A stretch of 55,078 nt of DNA from NCBI RefSeq assembly GCF_024606225.1, contig NZ_JAGRPU010000037.1, forward strand, positions 1 to 55,078, given 5' to 3'. Positions 9,320 through 19,900 of this stretch are shown piece by piece (the first letter of the stretch is position 1; each line of letters opens with the position of its first letter). The stretch comes from Endozoicomonas sp. ISHI1. Its GTDB lineage: Bacteria; Pseudomonadota; Gammaproteobacteria; Pseudomonadales; Endozoicomonadaceae. The notes beneath the pieces are model-generated. The model saw nothing but the letters and a program-made list of their open reading frames with translations. It was not told the origin of the DNA and searched no databases. The position numbers were made by a program, and so were the translations under genes.

Positions 9320-12300
9320 TTATCTGTGGTATTGACGAACTTCGGGGTTTCTTTGTTCTGCTTCATTGATAAAAGCCTTATCATATTTAAGCTCGGCAGC
9401 AGCATAATTGAAAGCTCGAGGATTTTTTTCAATTAATTCGAGCATAAACCGGCGATCCTTCAATACCTTTTCAGTGACTAACAATAAGGAATGAATACTT
9501 TCAGCAATGGCTATTCGAATAATGTCTTTATCGCCTCGTAGTCTTTCACTGGCATACTGCAAAGATTCTGGATACTTTGCGATAGCGGCCATGACGACAT
9601 AGCTATCATCCCTCAGCTTTTCACTCAAATATCGCAGTTCTGCGGGATATTCTGAAATGGCAGATAATGCAAAGTTTTTATCATTCAGAACCCGTTGGCT
9701 GGCATATTTCAGCCCATGCTTCACCACGGCATTCCTGATCTTTTCTTTATGATCCCCAAGTGGCTGGCCCGGTGGTGCATAAAACTCCAATCTGTAATTG
9801 TAAGATGGCTTGATAACAAAGCATTGATTCCCCATGTCATAGACTTGCTCAACCAGTTCAGTAGCTCTTATGGGAGTCAATAATAGAAGATGATTTAAGA
9901 GTTCCCTGCGGGTGTCCTCACCGATCTCATCACTCATTAAGATTTCCCGCGCACTTTCTTCCGGTGTTTCCCGACAAATTAACGACATGTGCCATATACT
10001 TAGCCGATGAACATAATGAGTAAATTGTTGATGGTGTTTGCTCAATAACTGACAGCAAGGGGCAGTATAGAGCCAGGCACTTTTAGTCCGACTGGACATT
10101 ACGAATAGGCAATGTTGAAAGGCAAATCTATCCGTTTCTGTCGCAACATCACGATTAAGGCGTTGTGCAAGCAAATTAAAGTCCCACTGACCTCCTTCAA
10201 AAATGGGTATGCCCCTCAACTCAACATCCAGATCACACATAGAAGGTAAAACAATCATCAGTTGTTTAAAGGCCTCCTGCATGGTTTTAGTTGATAACAT
10301 TTGGGCACATTCGACGGTCATTGCACCCGCTACGGCGTTGCAGCTCAACTTCATGCTATCAGCATTTTTATCCAGTTCGATCTCTCTTAATAATTGCGCC
10401 AGGAACCACATACGCTTGAACTTGCAGGATTTCTCCTTTTCATCATATCCATCAAATTTATCAGAAAATGTCAGTCTCAAGGTCCGTCCTTTCCCACCCT
10501 CTGCGCGTTCAAGCAGCTCAATAAGGCTCACATGACAGCCAAGTTTAAGGTTAACAATCACGGCTTCATCCATACTGATAACAGTCCCTGAACACCCTGA
10601 TGCTTCGATTGATGTTTTGCAGGACATTTCCAGTAGTGGCGCCTTCTCATCCGGGTTACCCGGAGCCGTGCAATCAACATAGGTAACGCGACCTTTACTG
10701 GAAAGCTTGCCCTGAGCGGAAGCCTCAGCGACCGGTGCCAATGCCTTTACAAAACGCTGATGCAAGGCAAAAACCAGCTCATGGACGCTTTGCACCAGCT
10801 CGGCGCTCCCAGGGGTAAGTGCCTGAAGAGAGGACTGTAACTGATGACAGTCAGCTACCCACTGACGAAATATTCCCGGGGATAGCTGTCCTTCTTCGGC
10901 AGCTTGCATAGGAAGAATGATACTCTCTAAACGGGAGTGAATGGCCTGTTTCAACATCTCGAATCGGTGGATCAGTTGCGGTAACTCATCCCGCAATGAC
11001 TTGACCCTGTGTGTACGGCTATTACCCGCCAGTTGCAAAAACGCATGATATCCATCCAGCAGTGCTTCAGCCCCATGAACCAGCCGTTTTACGCTGTCAC
11101 AGGTCTTTGCCAGTAGCTTTGATCGTTGTGGCGACATGCTCAGTTTTACCGGGCTTGCCAGACAATCCAGTCCGCCGCCGGAGGCAAAAAATGCCAACAA
11201 ACGGGCATTTTGATCCGTGAGCCATTGAAAACCGCTGGCGACCTGACTGAATGTGTCTTCAGAGGGGGACAAATCATCCCATGACGGGACAGCTGTTGCT
11301 AACGGCAAATCAGAGACAGCAGAAGACAGGCTTCTGTGACTCACCAGTTTACCGGTGATGTCACCGGCAACAACGAAGGCTCCGGGTTTTTCGTTAAAGC
11401 GGGCGCAGGCCAGCGTCGCCTGTTGGCCAACCCGGGCAGCCACTGCCGCATAGTGCCCACCGGCCAGCATCAAAGTTTTTCGTTGCTGTTTCATGAGGAT
11501 CGCTACATGATCATTGAATCCTCCTGCGGCAGTGACAAAACCTCCTGCCCGCTCAAGAAACCGAGGCTCAAGCATCCAGTCTTCAGCGTGTCGGGCCACG
11601 ACTATGGCACCCTCTGGCATAGAGTCTGCCGCTTGTTCTTTAGCCAGCCAGAGTGATCCGGTGCAAAAACCTTCGCTGACACCCTCACCGATGGCCAGGG
11701 TCTCTTCGGGTATGGGCATGGCGAAATCCATGCCGCCAGAAAGTCGGGTAACCGGTCGAACCTGCAACAAAAACAGGCGACCCTGATGATCAATGGCAAA
11801 CTCCACATCCACGGGGCAGCACAACAGGTCTTCCAGCTCTGTCACCGCCCACCTGAGGTCTGAAATCATGTCATCAGTGAGTTGTTGTTCAACGTCGTTT
11901 GATTGGCCATCGGCATCATCCATTCTTGTTTCCGAATAGCCGTTATTGTTCTTGCACAGGGTGAAGTAACTTGAGATCGTTCCGGGAAAGTATTGAGAGC
12001 CGCCAGCTTCTTCTTTGCGATCCTCGCGATAAATATCAATGCGGTGAGGCGTGTTACCGGACTGCCCTGCCACTACACTTCCGGGTTGACCGGGAGTGTA
12101 CTCAACCCTGATAGTATTATCCTGAAAGGACTTAAAGCTCATGGCGACCCCACCATATTGGCAGTCAATGCACTGTTGGATGATCAGTGCCATGGGTGGA
12201 GGTATCAGTCCGGGACAGACTTCAGGTCGGTAACCTGAGGCCATGACCTTAAGACAGGTACGCAAAACATCCTCTTCTCCCTGAACTTCAGAGAGATATT

Positions 12301-12922
12301 TGCCCGCCTGGGCATCGCCGTAATTGTCTTCATTGATGCCAGAACTGCGGACAATCACCGGCTGTGATGTTGATAGTCCGTGATCCCTGATGTGTCGGGC
12401 CGCTTCTGAATCTTTAACCTGCTCATAAAAGTCCTCACTGGCAATAAATGCCGCCAGACCCGCCAGCCAGCTATCTCTTTTGGTTTGCTCTGAAAGTGGC
12501 AAAGCATTGAGGCGCTCCCTGATGTTTGCCAGACTGATCTCTGCCTGCGGTTCATCGACGATCCAGGGGAGATCGTTTGCCAGACGCTGGATATCCAGAG
12601 GGTGTTGTTCCAGCGCATTCATGACCGAAGTGGTCACACACTGAAACGGTGGCACAGACAAACCGGCTTCCTTCATGCGCTGTAAAAACATTCCCTTGCC
12701 CCCAAGTTGTTCCCGGTTGTCAGGAGAACAATTAGCAGCCTGATCTGGAACAGGTGAGCGGCATTTGCGGTTGGAGAGTGGCGTTGCGTCGGGAACGCCA
12801 ATGGGATCAAGATCATCGAAACAGCTTTCGGGTGAACTATCAGCTCCGGTATTCTGATCGCAGGCAGTTGCCAGACTTTGAGTATCTGATCTACCAATTA
12901 TTGCTGGTGATAAAGGTAACAT
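9320..12922 (-). CDS. Dikinase-like ATP-grasp/phosphohistidine protein with five DUF4116-like repeats, copy 4
   Basis: A 1,200-residue product from ATG 12922, with the GAGAGGGATATCTTT leader as ribosome binding site. Key positions are Arg192 (RSSG) and His472 (GFNDHVAI). The N-terminal 70 residues differ from copy 3, yet residues from REQLGGKG through the swivel domain are almost the same. The five repeats span 1071-1195; the fourth (LLLVTEKVLKDRR) has lost the usual Tyr-Ala-Ser core and may be drifting. The protein ends in RQYHR at a TAA. The central region carries the family blocks VHELVFALHQRFVKALAPV and EGGKGRTLRLTF, whose role is unknown. Confidence 0.95.
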   Translation of the reverse strand: MLPLSPAIIGRSDTQSLATACDQNTGADSSPESCFDDLDPIGVPDATPLSNRKCRSPVPDQAANCSPDNREQLGGKGMFLQRMKEAGLSVPPFQCVTTSVMNALEQHPLDIQRLANDLPWIVDEPQAEISLANIRERLNALPLSEQTKRDSWLAGLAAFIASEDFYEQVKDSEAARHIRDHGLSTSQPVIVRSSGINEDNYGDAQAGKYLSEVQGEEDVLRTCLKVMASGYRPEVCPGLIPPPMALIIQQCIDCQYGGVAMSFKSFQDNTIRVEYTPGQPGSVVAGQSGNTPHRIDIYREDRKEEAGGSQYFPGTISSYFTLCKNNNGYSETRMDDADGQSNDVEQQLTDDMISDLRWAVTELEDLLCCPVDVEFAIDHQGRLFLLQVRPVTRLSGGMDFAMPIPEETLAIGEGVSEGFCTGSLWLAKEQAADSMPEGAIVVARHAEDWMLEPRFLERAGGFVTAAGGFNDHVAILMKQQRKTLMLAGGHYAAVAARVGQQATLACARFNEKPGAFVVAGDITGKLVSHRSLSSAVSDLPLATAVPSWDDLSPSEDTFSQVASGFQWLTDQNARLLAFFASGGGLDCLASPVKLSMSPQRSKLLAKTCDSVKRLVHGAEALLDGYHAFLQLAGNSRTHRVKSLRDELPQLIHRFEMLKQAIHSRLESIILPMQAAEEGQLSPGIFRQWVADCHQLQSSLQALTPGSAELVQSVHELVFALHQRFVKALAPVAEASAQGKLSSKGRVTYVDCTAPGNPDEKAPLLEMSCKTSIEASGCSGTVISMDEAVIVNLKLGCHVSLIELLERAEGGKGRTLRLTFSDKFDGYDEKEKSCKFKRMWFLAQLLREIELDKNADSMKLSCNAVAGAMTVECAQMLSTKTMQEAFKQLMIVLPSMCDLDVELRGIPIFEGGQWDFNLLAQRLNRDVATETDRFAFQHCLFVMSSRTKSAWLYTAPCCQLLSKHHQQFTHYVHRLSIWHMSLICRETPEESAREILMSDEIGEDTRRELLNHLLLLTPIRATELVEQVYDMGNQCFVIKPSYNYRLEFYAPPGQPLGDHKEKIRNAVVKHGLKYASQRVLNDKNFALSAISEYPAELRYLSEKLRDDSYVVMAAIAKYPESLQYASERLRGDKDIIRIAIAESIHSLLLVTEKVLKDRRFMLELIEKNPRAFNYAAAELKYDKAFINEAEQRNPEVRQYHR

Positions 12923-12981
12923 AAAGATATCCCTCTCATGTTAATATTCATCCATGATTCGACGGTAAGTCGTTACTTGTA

Positions 12982-13008
12982 TCTGACAATATTGTTTTTA
13001 TAAAGTTC
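12982..13008 (-). promoter_or_regulatory. Sigma-E-like promoter of copy 4
   Basis: GAACTT (13008-13003), 15 bp, GTCAGA (12987-12982), 59 nt before the ATG at 12922. The -10 deviates from GTCNAA at one position. Confidence 0.5.
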
Positions 13009-13109
13009 ACCCTTCAGCTTTAAGCATGCAGTAGAAAAAACAACAATAGGCTGGCAACAGGGTTTGCACGGGTCAACGTTGTCTGAATCAATCAGACCTT
13101 ATTCGCAGG

Positions 13110-16100
13110 TTATCTGAGGTATTGACGAACTTCGGGGTTTCTTTGTTTTGCTTCATTGATAAACGCCTTATTATCTTTAAGCCCGGCAGCAGCATAACTG
13201 AAAGCTTCAGGATTTATTTCAATGAGTTCGAGCATACACCGGCGATCCTTTAAAAGCGTTTTACTGACATAGCTTAAGATAGAAACATTAAAAGCCACTA
13301 AGGTTTTAATAATGTTTTTATCATTTCGAATTCTGTCACTGGCATATTCCAGAGCTGCTGGATAATCTTTGATAGCGGCTATGACAACCTCTTCATTATC
13401 CCGTGGTTCGGGTCCGGCCTCTTGCAGACAATCGCCATCGATGGTGACTGCAGCCAGGACGACCTGTTTATCATTCTTTAGCTCTTCACTGACACCTTCC
13501 AGGCAAGATGGATCCAATGAAATGACTGCTAATACAAGCTCTTTATCATTTCGAATTCGTTGGCTAGCATATTTCATGCCAGCCCTGAGCAGAAAACTCT
13601 TGACCTTTTCTTTTTGTCCATCAGACAACTGCGCCGGTGGAAGATGAAACTCCAGACTGTAACTGTAGGACGGCTTGATAAAGTAATACTGATCTTTCAA
13701 ATGAGGATACAAAAGCTCAACCCATTGATAAGCCTTATCAGGATCTAAGAATAAAAAATGATGGTATAGCTCCCTGAAGATTTCCTTAGAGTGTTGATCA
13801 CTCATTAACACTTCGCAAAAATTGTCGTTCGATGTAGCTAGCCGTCGACCATAATCAATAAAATGTTGTTGACGGTTGCTTAATAACTGGTAGTAACCCG
13901 GATCAATTCGAATTCGCTCCCCCACAGACATTAGGAAAAGGCAATGCTGAAAGGCAAATCTATTGGCTTCTGCCGAAACACCGCTATTAAGGCGTTGTAC
14001 AAGCGAGTTAAAGCTCCACTGACCTCCTTCAAAAATGGTTCTTTGACTAAAGAACAGATCCAAATTCCGGAGTGATCGTAACACCGTCGTCAGCTTTACA
14101 AACGCCTCCCGAATGATTGGACGTGATCTTATTCGGGGGCATTCGACGATAATTTCTCCCGCTATGGCGTTACAATTTAGCTTTATGCTATCCGCATTTT
14201 CATCCAGTTCGATCGCTTTCAGTGACTCCACCAGAAACCACATACGTTTGAACTTGCCGCGTGTAATACGGTCATCAGCACTACCAAATTGGTCAGAATA
14301 TTTCAGCCGCAGGGTTCGTCCTTTCCCACCCTCTGCATGTTCAAGTAGCTCGATAACGCTCACATGAGATCCTAACCTCAGATTAACAATCAAGGCTTCA
14401 TCCATAATGATGACAACCCCGTTAAGAATCATTAATGCATCGAGGGATGCTTTGCAGGCTGGACTCAATAGTGCTTCCGTTTCAGTCAGAGCCCTGCAAT
14501 CGATATAGGTGATGCACTGTTCTGGAGAGATCCTGCCCTGACCCGAGGCCACTGTGACCGGTGAAAGCGCCTTTACGAAGCGCTGATGCAGGGCAAAAAT
14601 CAGTTCATGCACGCTCCGGATCTGCTCAGCCTCATAAGGGTCGAGTGCCTGGAGACAGGATTGTAACTGATGACAGTCTGCCACCCAGTGACGAAATATT
14701 CCCGGGGATAGCTGCCCTTTTTCAGTGGCTTGCACTGGAAGGATGATACTCTTTAGCCCTGACCGGATAGTTCGTTTCAGCGTCTCGAACCGGCTGCTCA
14801 GTTGCAATAATTCATCCAGCAATATTTCGATCTCGGATGAAGCTCTGCTACCCGCCAGCCGCAGGAATGCATGATACCCATCCAGCAGAGCTTCAGCCCC
14901 ATGAACCAGCCGTTTTACGCTGTCACAGGTCTCTGCCAGTAGCTTTGATCGTTGCGGCGACATGCTCAGTTTTATCGGGTTTGCCAGACAATCCAGTCCG
15001 CCGCCGGAGGCAAAAAATGCCAACAAACGGGCATTTTGATCCGTGAGCCATTGAAAACCGCTGGCGACCTTACTGAATGTGTCTTCAGAGGGGGACAAAT
15101 CATCCCATGACGGGACAGCTGTTGCTAACGGCACATCAGAGACAGCAGAAGACAGGCTTCTGTGACTCGCCAGTTTTTCGGTAAGGTCACCGGCAATAAT
15201 AAAGGCTCCGGGCTGACCGTTAAAGCGGGCGCAGGCCAGTGTCGCCTGTTGGCCATCATGAACGGCCACTGCTGCAAATTGTTCGCCGGCCAGCATTAAG
15301 GTTTTTACTTCCTGTCTCATAAGGATCGCTACATGATCATTAAATCCTCCTTCGGCAAAGACAAAACCCCCTGCCCGCTTCAGAAAGCCAGGCTCAAGCA
15401 TCCACTCTTGAGCATGGTGGGCCACGACTATGGCTCCCTCTGGCATAGTGTCTGACGCTCCTTTTTTGGCCAGCCAGATGGAGCCGGTACAATAACCTTC
15501 GCTGACAGCCTCGCCACTGGCCAGACTGTCTTCCGGTACGGATACGGCAAATTCCATGCCGCCAGTGAGTCGGGTTATGGGGCGCACCTGAAACAGAAAC
15601 AGACGATCCTGATGATCGATGCCAAATTCCACATCCACGGGGCAGCACAACAGATCTTCCAGCTTTGTCACCGCCTCCCTAAGGTCTGAAACCATATCAT
15701 CACTGAGTTGTTGCTCAACGGCGTTTGATTGCGCACCGGCATCATCGATTCTTGTTTCCGAATAGCCGTTATTGTTCTTGCGCAAGGTGAAGTAACTTGA
15801 GATTGTTCCGGGAAAGTATTGAGAGCTGTCGGCTTCTTCTTTACGATCCTCGCGATAAATATCAATGCGGTGAGGCGTGTTGCCGGACTGCCCTGCCACT
15901 ACACCTCTGGGTTGACCGAGAGTGTACTCAACCCTGATGGTATTATCCTGAAAGGACCGAAAGCTCATGGCGACCCCACCATATTGGCAATTAATGCACT
16001 GTTGAATGACCAGCGCCATAGGTGGAGATATCACTCCGGGACAGACTTCAGGCCGGTAACCTGAGGCCATGACCTTAAGACAGGTACGCAAAACATCCTC

Positions 16101-16736
16101 TTCTCCCTGAACTTCAGACAGGTATTTGCCCGCCTGGGCATCGCCGTAATCATCTTCATTGATCCCGGAACTGCGGACAATAAGCGGCTCTGATGTTGAT
16201 AGTCCGTGCCCCCTGATGTGTCGGGCCACTTCTGAATCTTTAACCTGCTCATAAAAGTCCTCACTGGCAATAAATGCCGCCAGACCCGCCAGCCAGCTAT
16301 CTCTTTTGGTTTGCTCTGAAGGTGGCAAAGCATTGAGGCGCTCCCTGATGTTCGCCAGACTGATCTTTGCCTCCGGTTCATCGACGATCCTCGGGAGACA
16401 GGGGCCTAAACGATGACTATCCAGCGGGTATTGCTCGAGAGCCTCCATGACCTGAGCGGTCACACACTGGAATGATGGAACAGGCAAATCGGCGTTCTCC
16501 ATGCGCCACAAAAACAACCCCTTGCCCCCAAGTTGTTCCCGGTACATGAGAGCCTTATCTGAAGCAGAACGGCAGCTGCGCTTAACCAGCGACACTGGGT
16601 CAGTAATACTACTGGCACCAGGAGAACTTAATTGCCTTTTGGCTGAACGACTGACCCTGCTGGATGAACCAGAAGCCCCGGCATTCTGATTTTGATTCGT
16701 TCCCGGAATTTCAGGATCAAAGGTAGCAGGTAACAT
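13110..16736 (-). CDS. Dikinase-like ATP-grasp/phosphohistidine protein with six DUF4116-like repeats, copy 5
   Basis: A 1,208-residue product from ATG 16736; the TTG three bases upstream is less likely. Its N-terminus is especially Ser/Arg-rich (ASGSSSRVSRSAKRQ). The ATP-site entry reads EQLGGKGLFLWRM instead of the usual GMFLQRM. Arg188 (RSSG) and His468 (GFNDHVAI) are kept. Six repeats cover 1054-1203; the third (LQEAGPEPRDNEEVV) is atypical. Bases 15094-15558, covering the end of the ATP-binding domain and the whole swivel domain, are identical to copy 6 although the genes differ markedly elsewhere, which points to recent gene conversion. Function is assigned by family architecture only. 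Confidence 0.95.
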   Translation of the reverse strand: MLPATFDPEIPGTNQNQNAGASGSSSRVSRSAKRQLSSPGASSITDPVSLVKRSCRSASDKALMYREQLGGKGLFLWRMENADLPVPSFQCVTAQVMEALEQYPLDSHRLGPCLPRIVDEPEAKISLANIRERLNALPPSEQTKRDSWLAGLAAFIASEDFYEQVKDSEVARHIRGHGLSTSEPLIVRSSGINEDDYGDAQAGKYLSEVQGEEDVLRTCLKVMASGYRPEVCPGVISPPMALVIQQCINCQYGGVAMSFRSFQDNTIRVEYTLGQPRGVVAGQSGNTPHRIDIYREDRKEEADSSQYFPGTISSYFTLRKNNNGYSETRIDDAGAQSNAVEQQLSDDMVSDLREAVTKLEDLLCCPVDVEFGIDHQDRLFLFQVRPITRLTGGMEFAVSVPEDSLASGEAVSEGYCTGSIWLAKKGASDTMPEGAIVVAHHAQEWMLEPGFLKRAGGFVFAEGGFNDHVAILMRQEVKTLMLAGEQFAAVAVHDGQQATLACARFNGQPGAFIIAGDLTEKLASHRSLSSAVSDVPLATAVPSWDDLSPSEDTFSKVASGFQWLTDQNARLLAFFASGGGLDCLANPIKLSMSPQRSKLLAETCDSVKRLVHGAEALLDGYHAFLRLAGSRASSEIEILLDELLQLSSRFETLKRTIRSGLKSIILPVQATEKGQLSPGIFRHWVADCHQLQSCLQALDPYEAEQIRSVHELIFALHQRFVKALSPVTVASGQGRISPEQCITYIDCRALTETEALLSPACKASLDALMILNGVVIIMDEALIVNLRLGSHVSVIELLEHAEGGKGRTLRLKYSDQFGSADDRITRGKFKRMWFLVESLKAIELDENADSIKLNCNAIAGEIIVECPRIRSRPIIREAFVKLTTVLRSLRNLDLFFSQRTIFEGGQWSFNSLVQRLNSGVSAEANRFAFQHCLFLMSVGERIRIDPGYYQLLSNRQQHFIDYGRRLATSNDNFCEVLMSDQHSKEIFRELYHHFLFLDPDKAYQWVELLYPHLKDQYYFIKPSYSYSLEFHLPPAQLSDGQKEKVKSFLLRAGMKYASQRIRNDKELVLAVISLDPSCLEGVSEELKNDKQVVLAAVTIDGDCLQEAGPEPRDNEEVVIAAIKDYPAALEYASDRIRNDKNIIKTLVAFNVSILSYVSKTLLKDRRCMLELIEINPEAFSYAAAGLKDNKAFINEAKQRNPEVRQYLR
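15094..15558 (-). repeat. 465-bp gene-conversion tract, copy 5 side
   Basis: Read by eye, this stretch is identical to 18940-19404 in copy 6; mismatches flank it on both sides (15093 and 15559). It encodes the segment from just before the swivel domain through the His motif to the TFS(K/Q)VA block. Confidence 0.85.
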
Positions 16737-16804
16737 CAAGATATCCCTCTCATGTTAATATGAATCCATGTTTTGATAGCTGGCACATCAATAAACCACC
16801 TCCT

Positions 16805-16831
16805 TTTGACAATAATTTTTTAGTAAAGTTC
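16805..16831 (-). promoter_or_regulatory. Sigma-E-like promoter of copy 5
   Basis: GAACTT (16831-16826), 15 bp, GTCAAA (16810-16805), 68 nt before the ATG at 16736. The spacer sequence (TACTAAAAAATTATT) differs from the other copies while its length is unchanged. Confidence 0.6.
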
Positions 16832-16913
16832 ACCCGGCAGCCTGAAGCAGGCAATAGAAAAATAACAATAAGCTGGCAACACGTTTTGCACTGGTCAACG
16901 TTGTCAGAGCCAA

Positions 16914-19900
16914 TCAGACCTTATCCGAACATTTTCTGGTGTATTCAATCACTTTGGGATTTCTCAGAATGGCTGAATCGATAAAAGCTTTATCACGTTG
17001 AAGCTCGGCAGCCGCATATTTGAAAGCCAGAGGTTCCTTTGCAATTAAGTCGAGTATATAGTCGCGATCATTCAACACCGTTTCACTGGCATCCATTAAG
17101 AATTTAATGCTATGAGCAATGACACTATTAATAATATTTTTATCCCTTCGGATTCTTTCACTGGCATACCGAAGAGCTTCAGGACTTTTTTCGACAGCTG
17201 TCATAACAAACTCATAATCATCCTGAAGCTTCGGGCTGGCATGACCCATACAATAGCCATTCCGATTGACTGCGGCTAAGACAACTTCTTTATCTCTCTT
17301 CATTTCTTCACTTGCATATTGCAGATCAAGTGGATGTTTTGCAATGGCTTCTAATACCAGCTCTCTATCATTTCGTACACGTTGGCTGGCATATTTTAAT
17401 CCGTGCTTCAGCAAAACATTCTTGAGCTTTTCTTTATTATCCGGAAGCGAGTGAAACGGGGGAATATAAAAATTCAGTCTGTAACTGTAGGATCGATTGA
17501 TAATAAAGTATTGATTTCTCAGGTCATACACATGCTCAACCACTCGAATAGCGTTTTTGGGATCAAACAATAAAAAGTGATGCAAAACTTCCTTGCGGGC
17601 GTCCTCACTGATCTCATCACTCATTAACATTTTCCGAACACTGTCCTCCGGCTTTCTTCCGCATAATACTAACCACTGACACTCATCCAGTCGCTCAGCA
17701 AGATTAACAATCTGTTGGAGGTGGTCGCTTAATAACTGGCAGCAAGCGGGAGTAATACAGTAACCCTTTCTGTAAAACAATGAGAAAAGGCAATGTTGAA
17801 AGGCAAATCTATCGGCTTCTGTCACAACTTGCCTGTTAAGGCGTTGTGCAAGCAAGTTAAAGTCCCACTGATCTCCTTCAAAGATGGCAGTGTGTTCCAA
17901 TTGTTGATCCAGATTAAACATAGCGTCTAGTACAATCAGCAGTTTTCCAAAGGCATCTTGCATGGTTTCACGTGATTCCATTCGGTGCCATTCGATGATT
18001 ATTTCTCCTGCCACTGCGTTGCAAGACAACTTAATACCATCAGCATTTTTATCCAGTTCGATCGCTTTCAGTAACTGCACCAAAAACCACATACGTTTTA
18101 ACTTGCCAACTTTATGATCGCAATAAAACTCATTAAACACGTCAGAAAATTTCAGCCGCAAGGTTCGCCCTTTTCCTCCCTCTGCGTGTTCAAGTAGCTC
18201 GATGAGACCCACGTGAAATCCTAACATCAGGTTTACAATCAGGACATCATCCAGACTGACGACAGTGGCTGAAAGCCCTGATTTTTTGATGGATGCCTTG
18301 CAGGAAGGACTCAACAGCGTCAACGTTTTACCCGGAGTCGTGCAATCAACATAGGTGACATCCCTTTCCCTGGTCAGCCTGCCGCGACCCGAAGCCAGAG
18401 CGACCGGTGCCAGTGCCTTTATGAAGCACTGATGCAGGGCAAAAATCAGCTCATGAACACTCAGAACCTGCTCAGCCTTTCGAGGATCGAGTGCTTGAAG
18501 ACAGGATTGTAGCTGATGACAGGCTGACACCCACTGGCGAAACAGTCTCTGGGATACCTGCCCTTCCTCAGCGGCTTGCATGGGCAGAATGATACTCTCT
18601 AACCCGAATCCAATGGTTTGTTTCAGCGCCTCAAACCGGTTGCTCAGTTGCGATAAATCTTTCAGCAATGGCTTCACCCCGGATGAACCCTTTTCACCCG
18701 CCAGCAACAAAAAGGCCCGGTAACCTTTCAGCTGTGCTTCAGCCCCATAAATTAACCTTTTTACACTCTCCTTAGTCTCTGCCAGTATCTTTGATCGTTG
18801 CGGCGACATGCTCAGTTTTATGGGGTTTGCCAGACAATCCAGTCCGCCGCCGGAGGCAAAAAATGCCAACAAACGGGCATTTTGATCCGTGAGCCACTGA
18901 AAACCCCTGGCGACCTGACTGAATGTGTCTTCAGAGGGTGACAAATCATCCCATGACGGGACAGCTGTTGCTAACGGCACATCAGAGACAGCAGAAGACA
19001 GGCTTCTGTGACTCGCCAGTTTTTCGGTAAGGTCACCGGCAATAATAAAGGCTCCGGGCTGACCGTTAAAGCGGGCGCAGGCCAGTGTCGCCTGTTGGCC
19101 ATCATGAACGGCCACTGCTGCAAATTGTTCGCCGGCCAGCATTAAGGTTTTTACTTCCTGTCTCATAAGGATCGCTACATGATCATTAAATCCTCCTTCG
19201 GCAAAGACAAAACCCCCTGCCCGCTTCAGAAAGCCAGGCTCAAGCATCCACTCTTGAGCATGGTGGGCCACGACTATGGCTCCCTCTGGCATAGTGTCTG
19301 ACGCTCCTTTTTTGGCCAGCCAGATGGAGCCGGTACAATAACCTTCGCTGACAGCCTCGCCACTGGCCAGACTGTCTTCCGGTACGGATACGGCAAATTC
19401 CATGTCGCCAGTGAGTCGGGTTATGGGGCGCACCTGCAATAGGAACAGGCAACCCTGATGATCGATGGCAAACTCAACATCCACAGGGCAAAGCAACAGG
19501 CCTTCCAGCTTTGTCACCATCTCCCTGAGTGTTGAAACCGTATCATCACTGAGTATATGCCTTCCGTCGTCTGATTGAGGTTTCGCATCATCAATTCTTG
19601 TTTCCGAATAGCCGTTGTTTTCACTGTTTTTTTGGAGGATGAATGGATTTGAAACCGTTCCGGGAAAGTATTGCCAGCTTTTAGCGCCTTCTTCGCGAAA
19701 AATGTCAATGCGGTGGGGCGTATTACCTGACTGTCCTGCCACTACCCCCCTGGGCTGACCGGGTGTGTACTCAACCCTGACAGTATCATCCTGAAAGGAT
19801 TGAAAGCTCATGGCGACCCCACCATATTGGCAGTCAATACACTGCTGAATGATCAGCGCCATGGGGGGTGGTATCACTCCGGGACAGACTTCAGGCCGGT

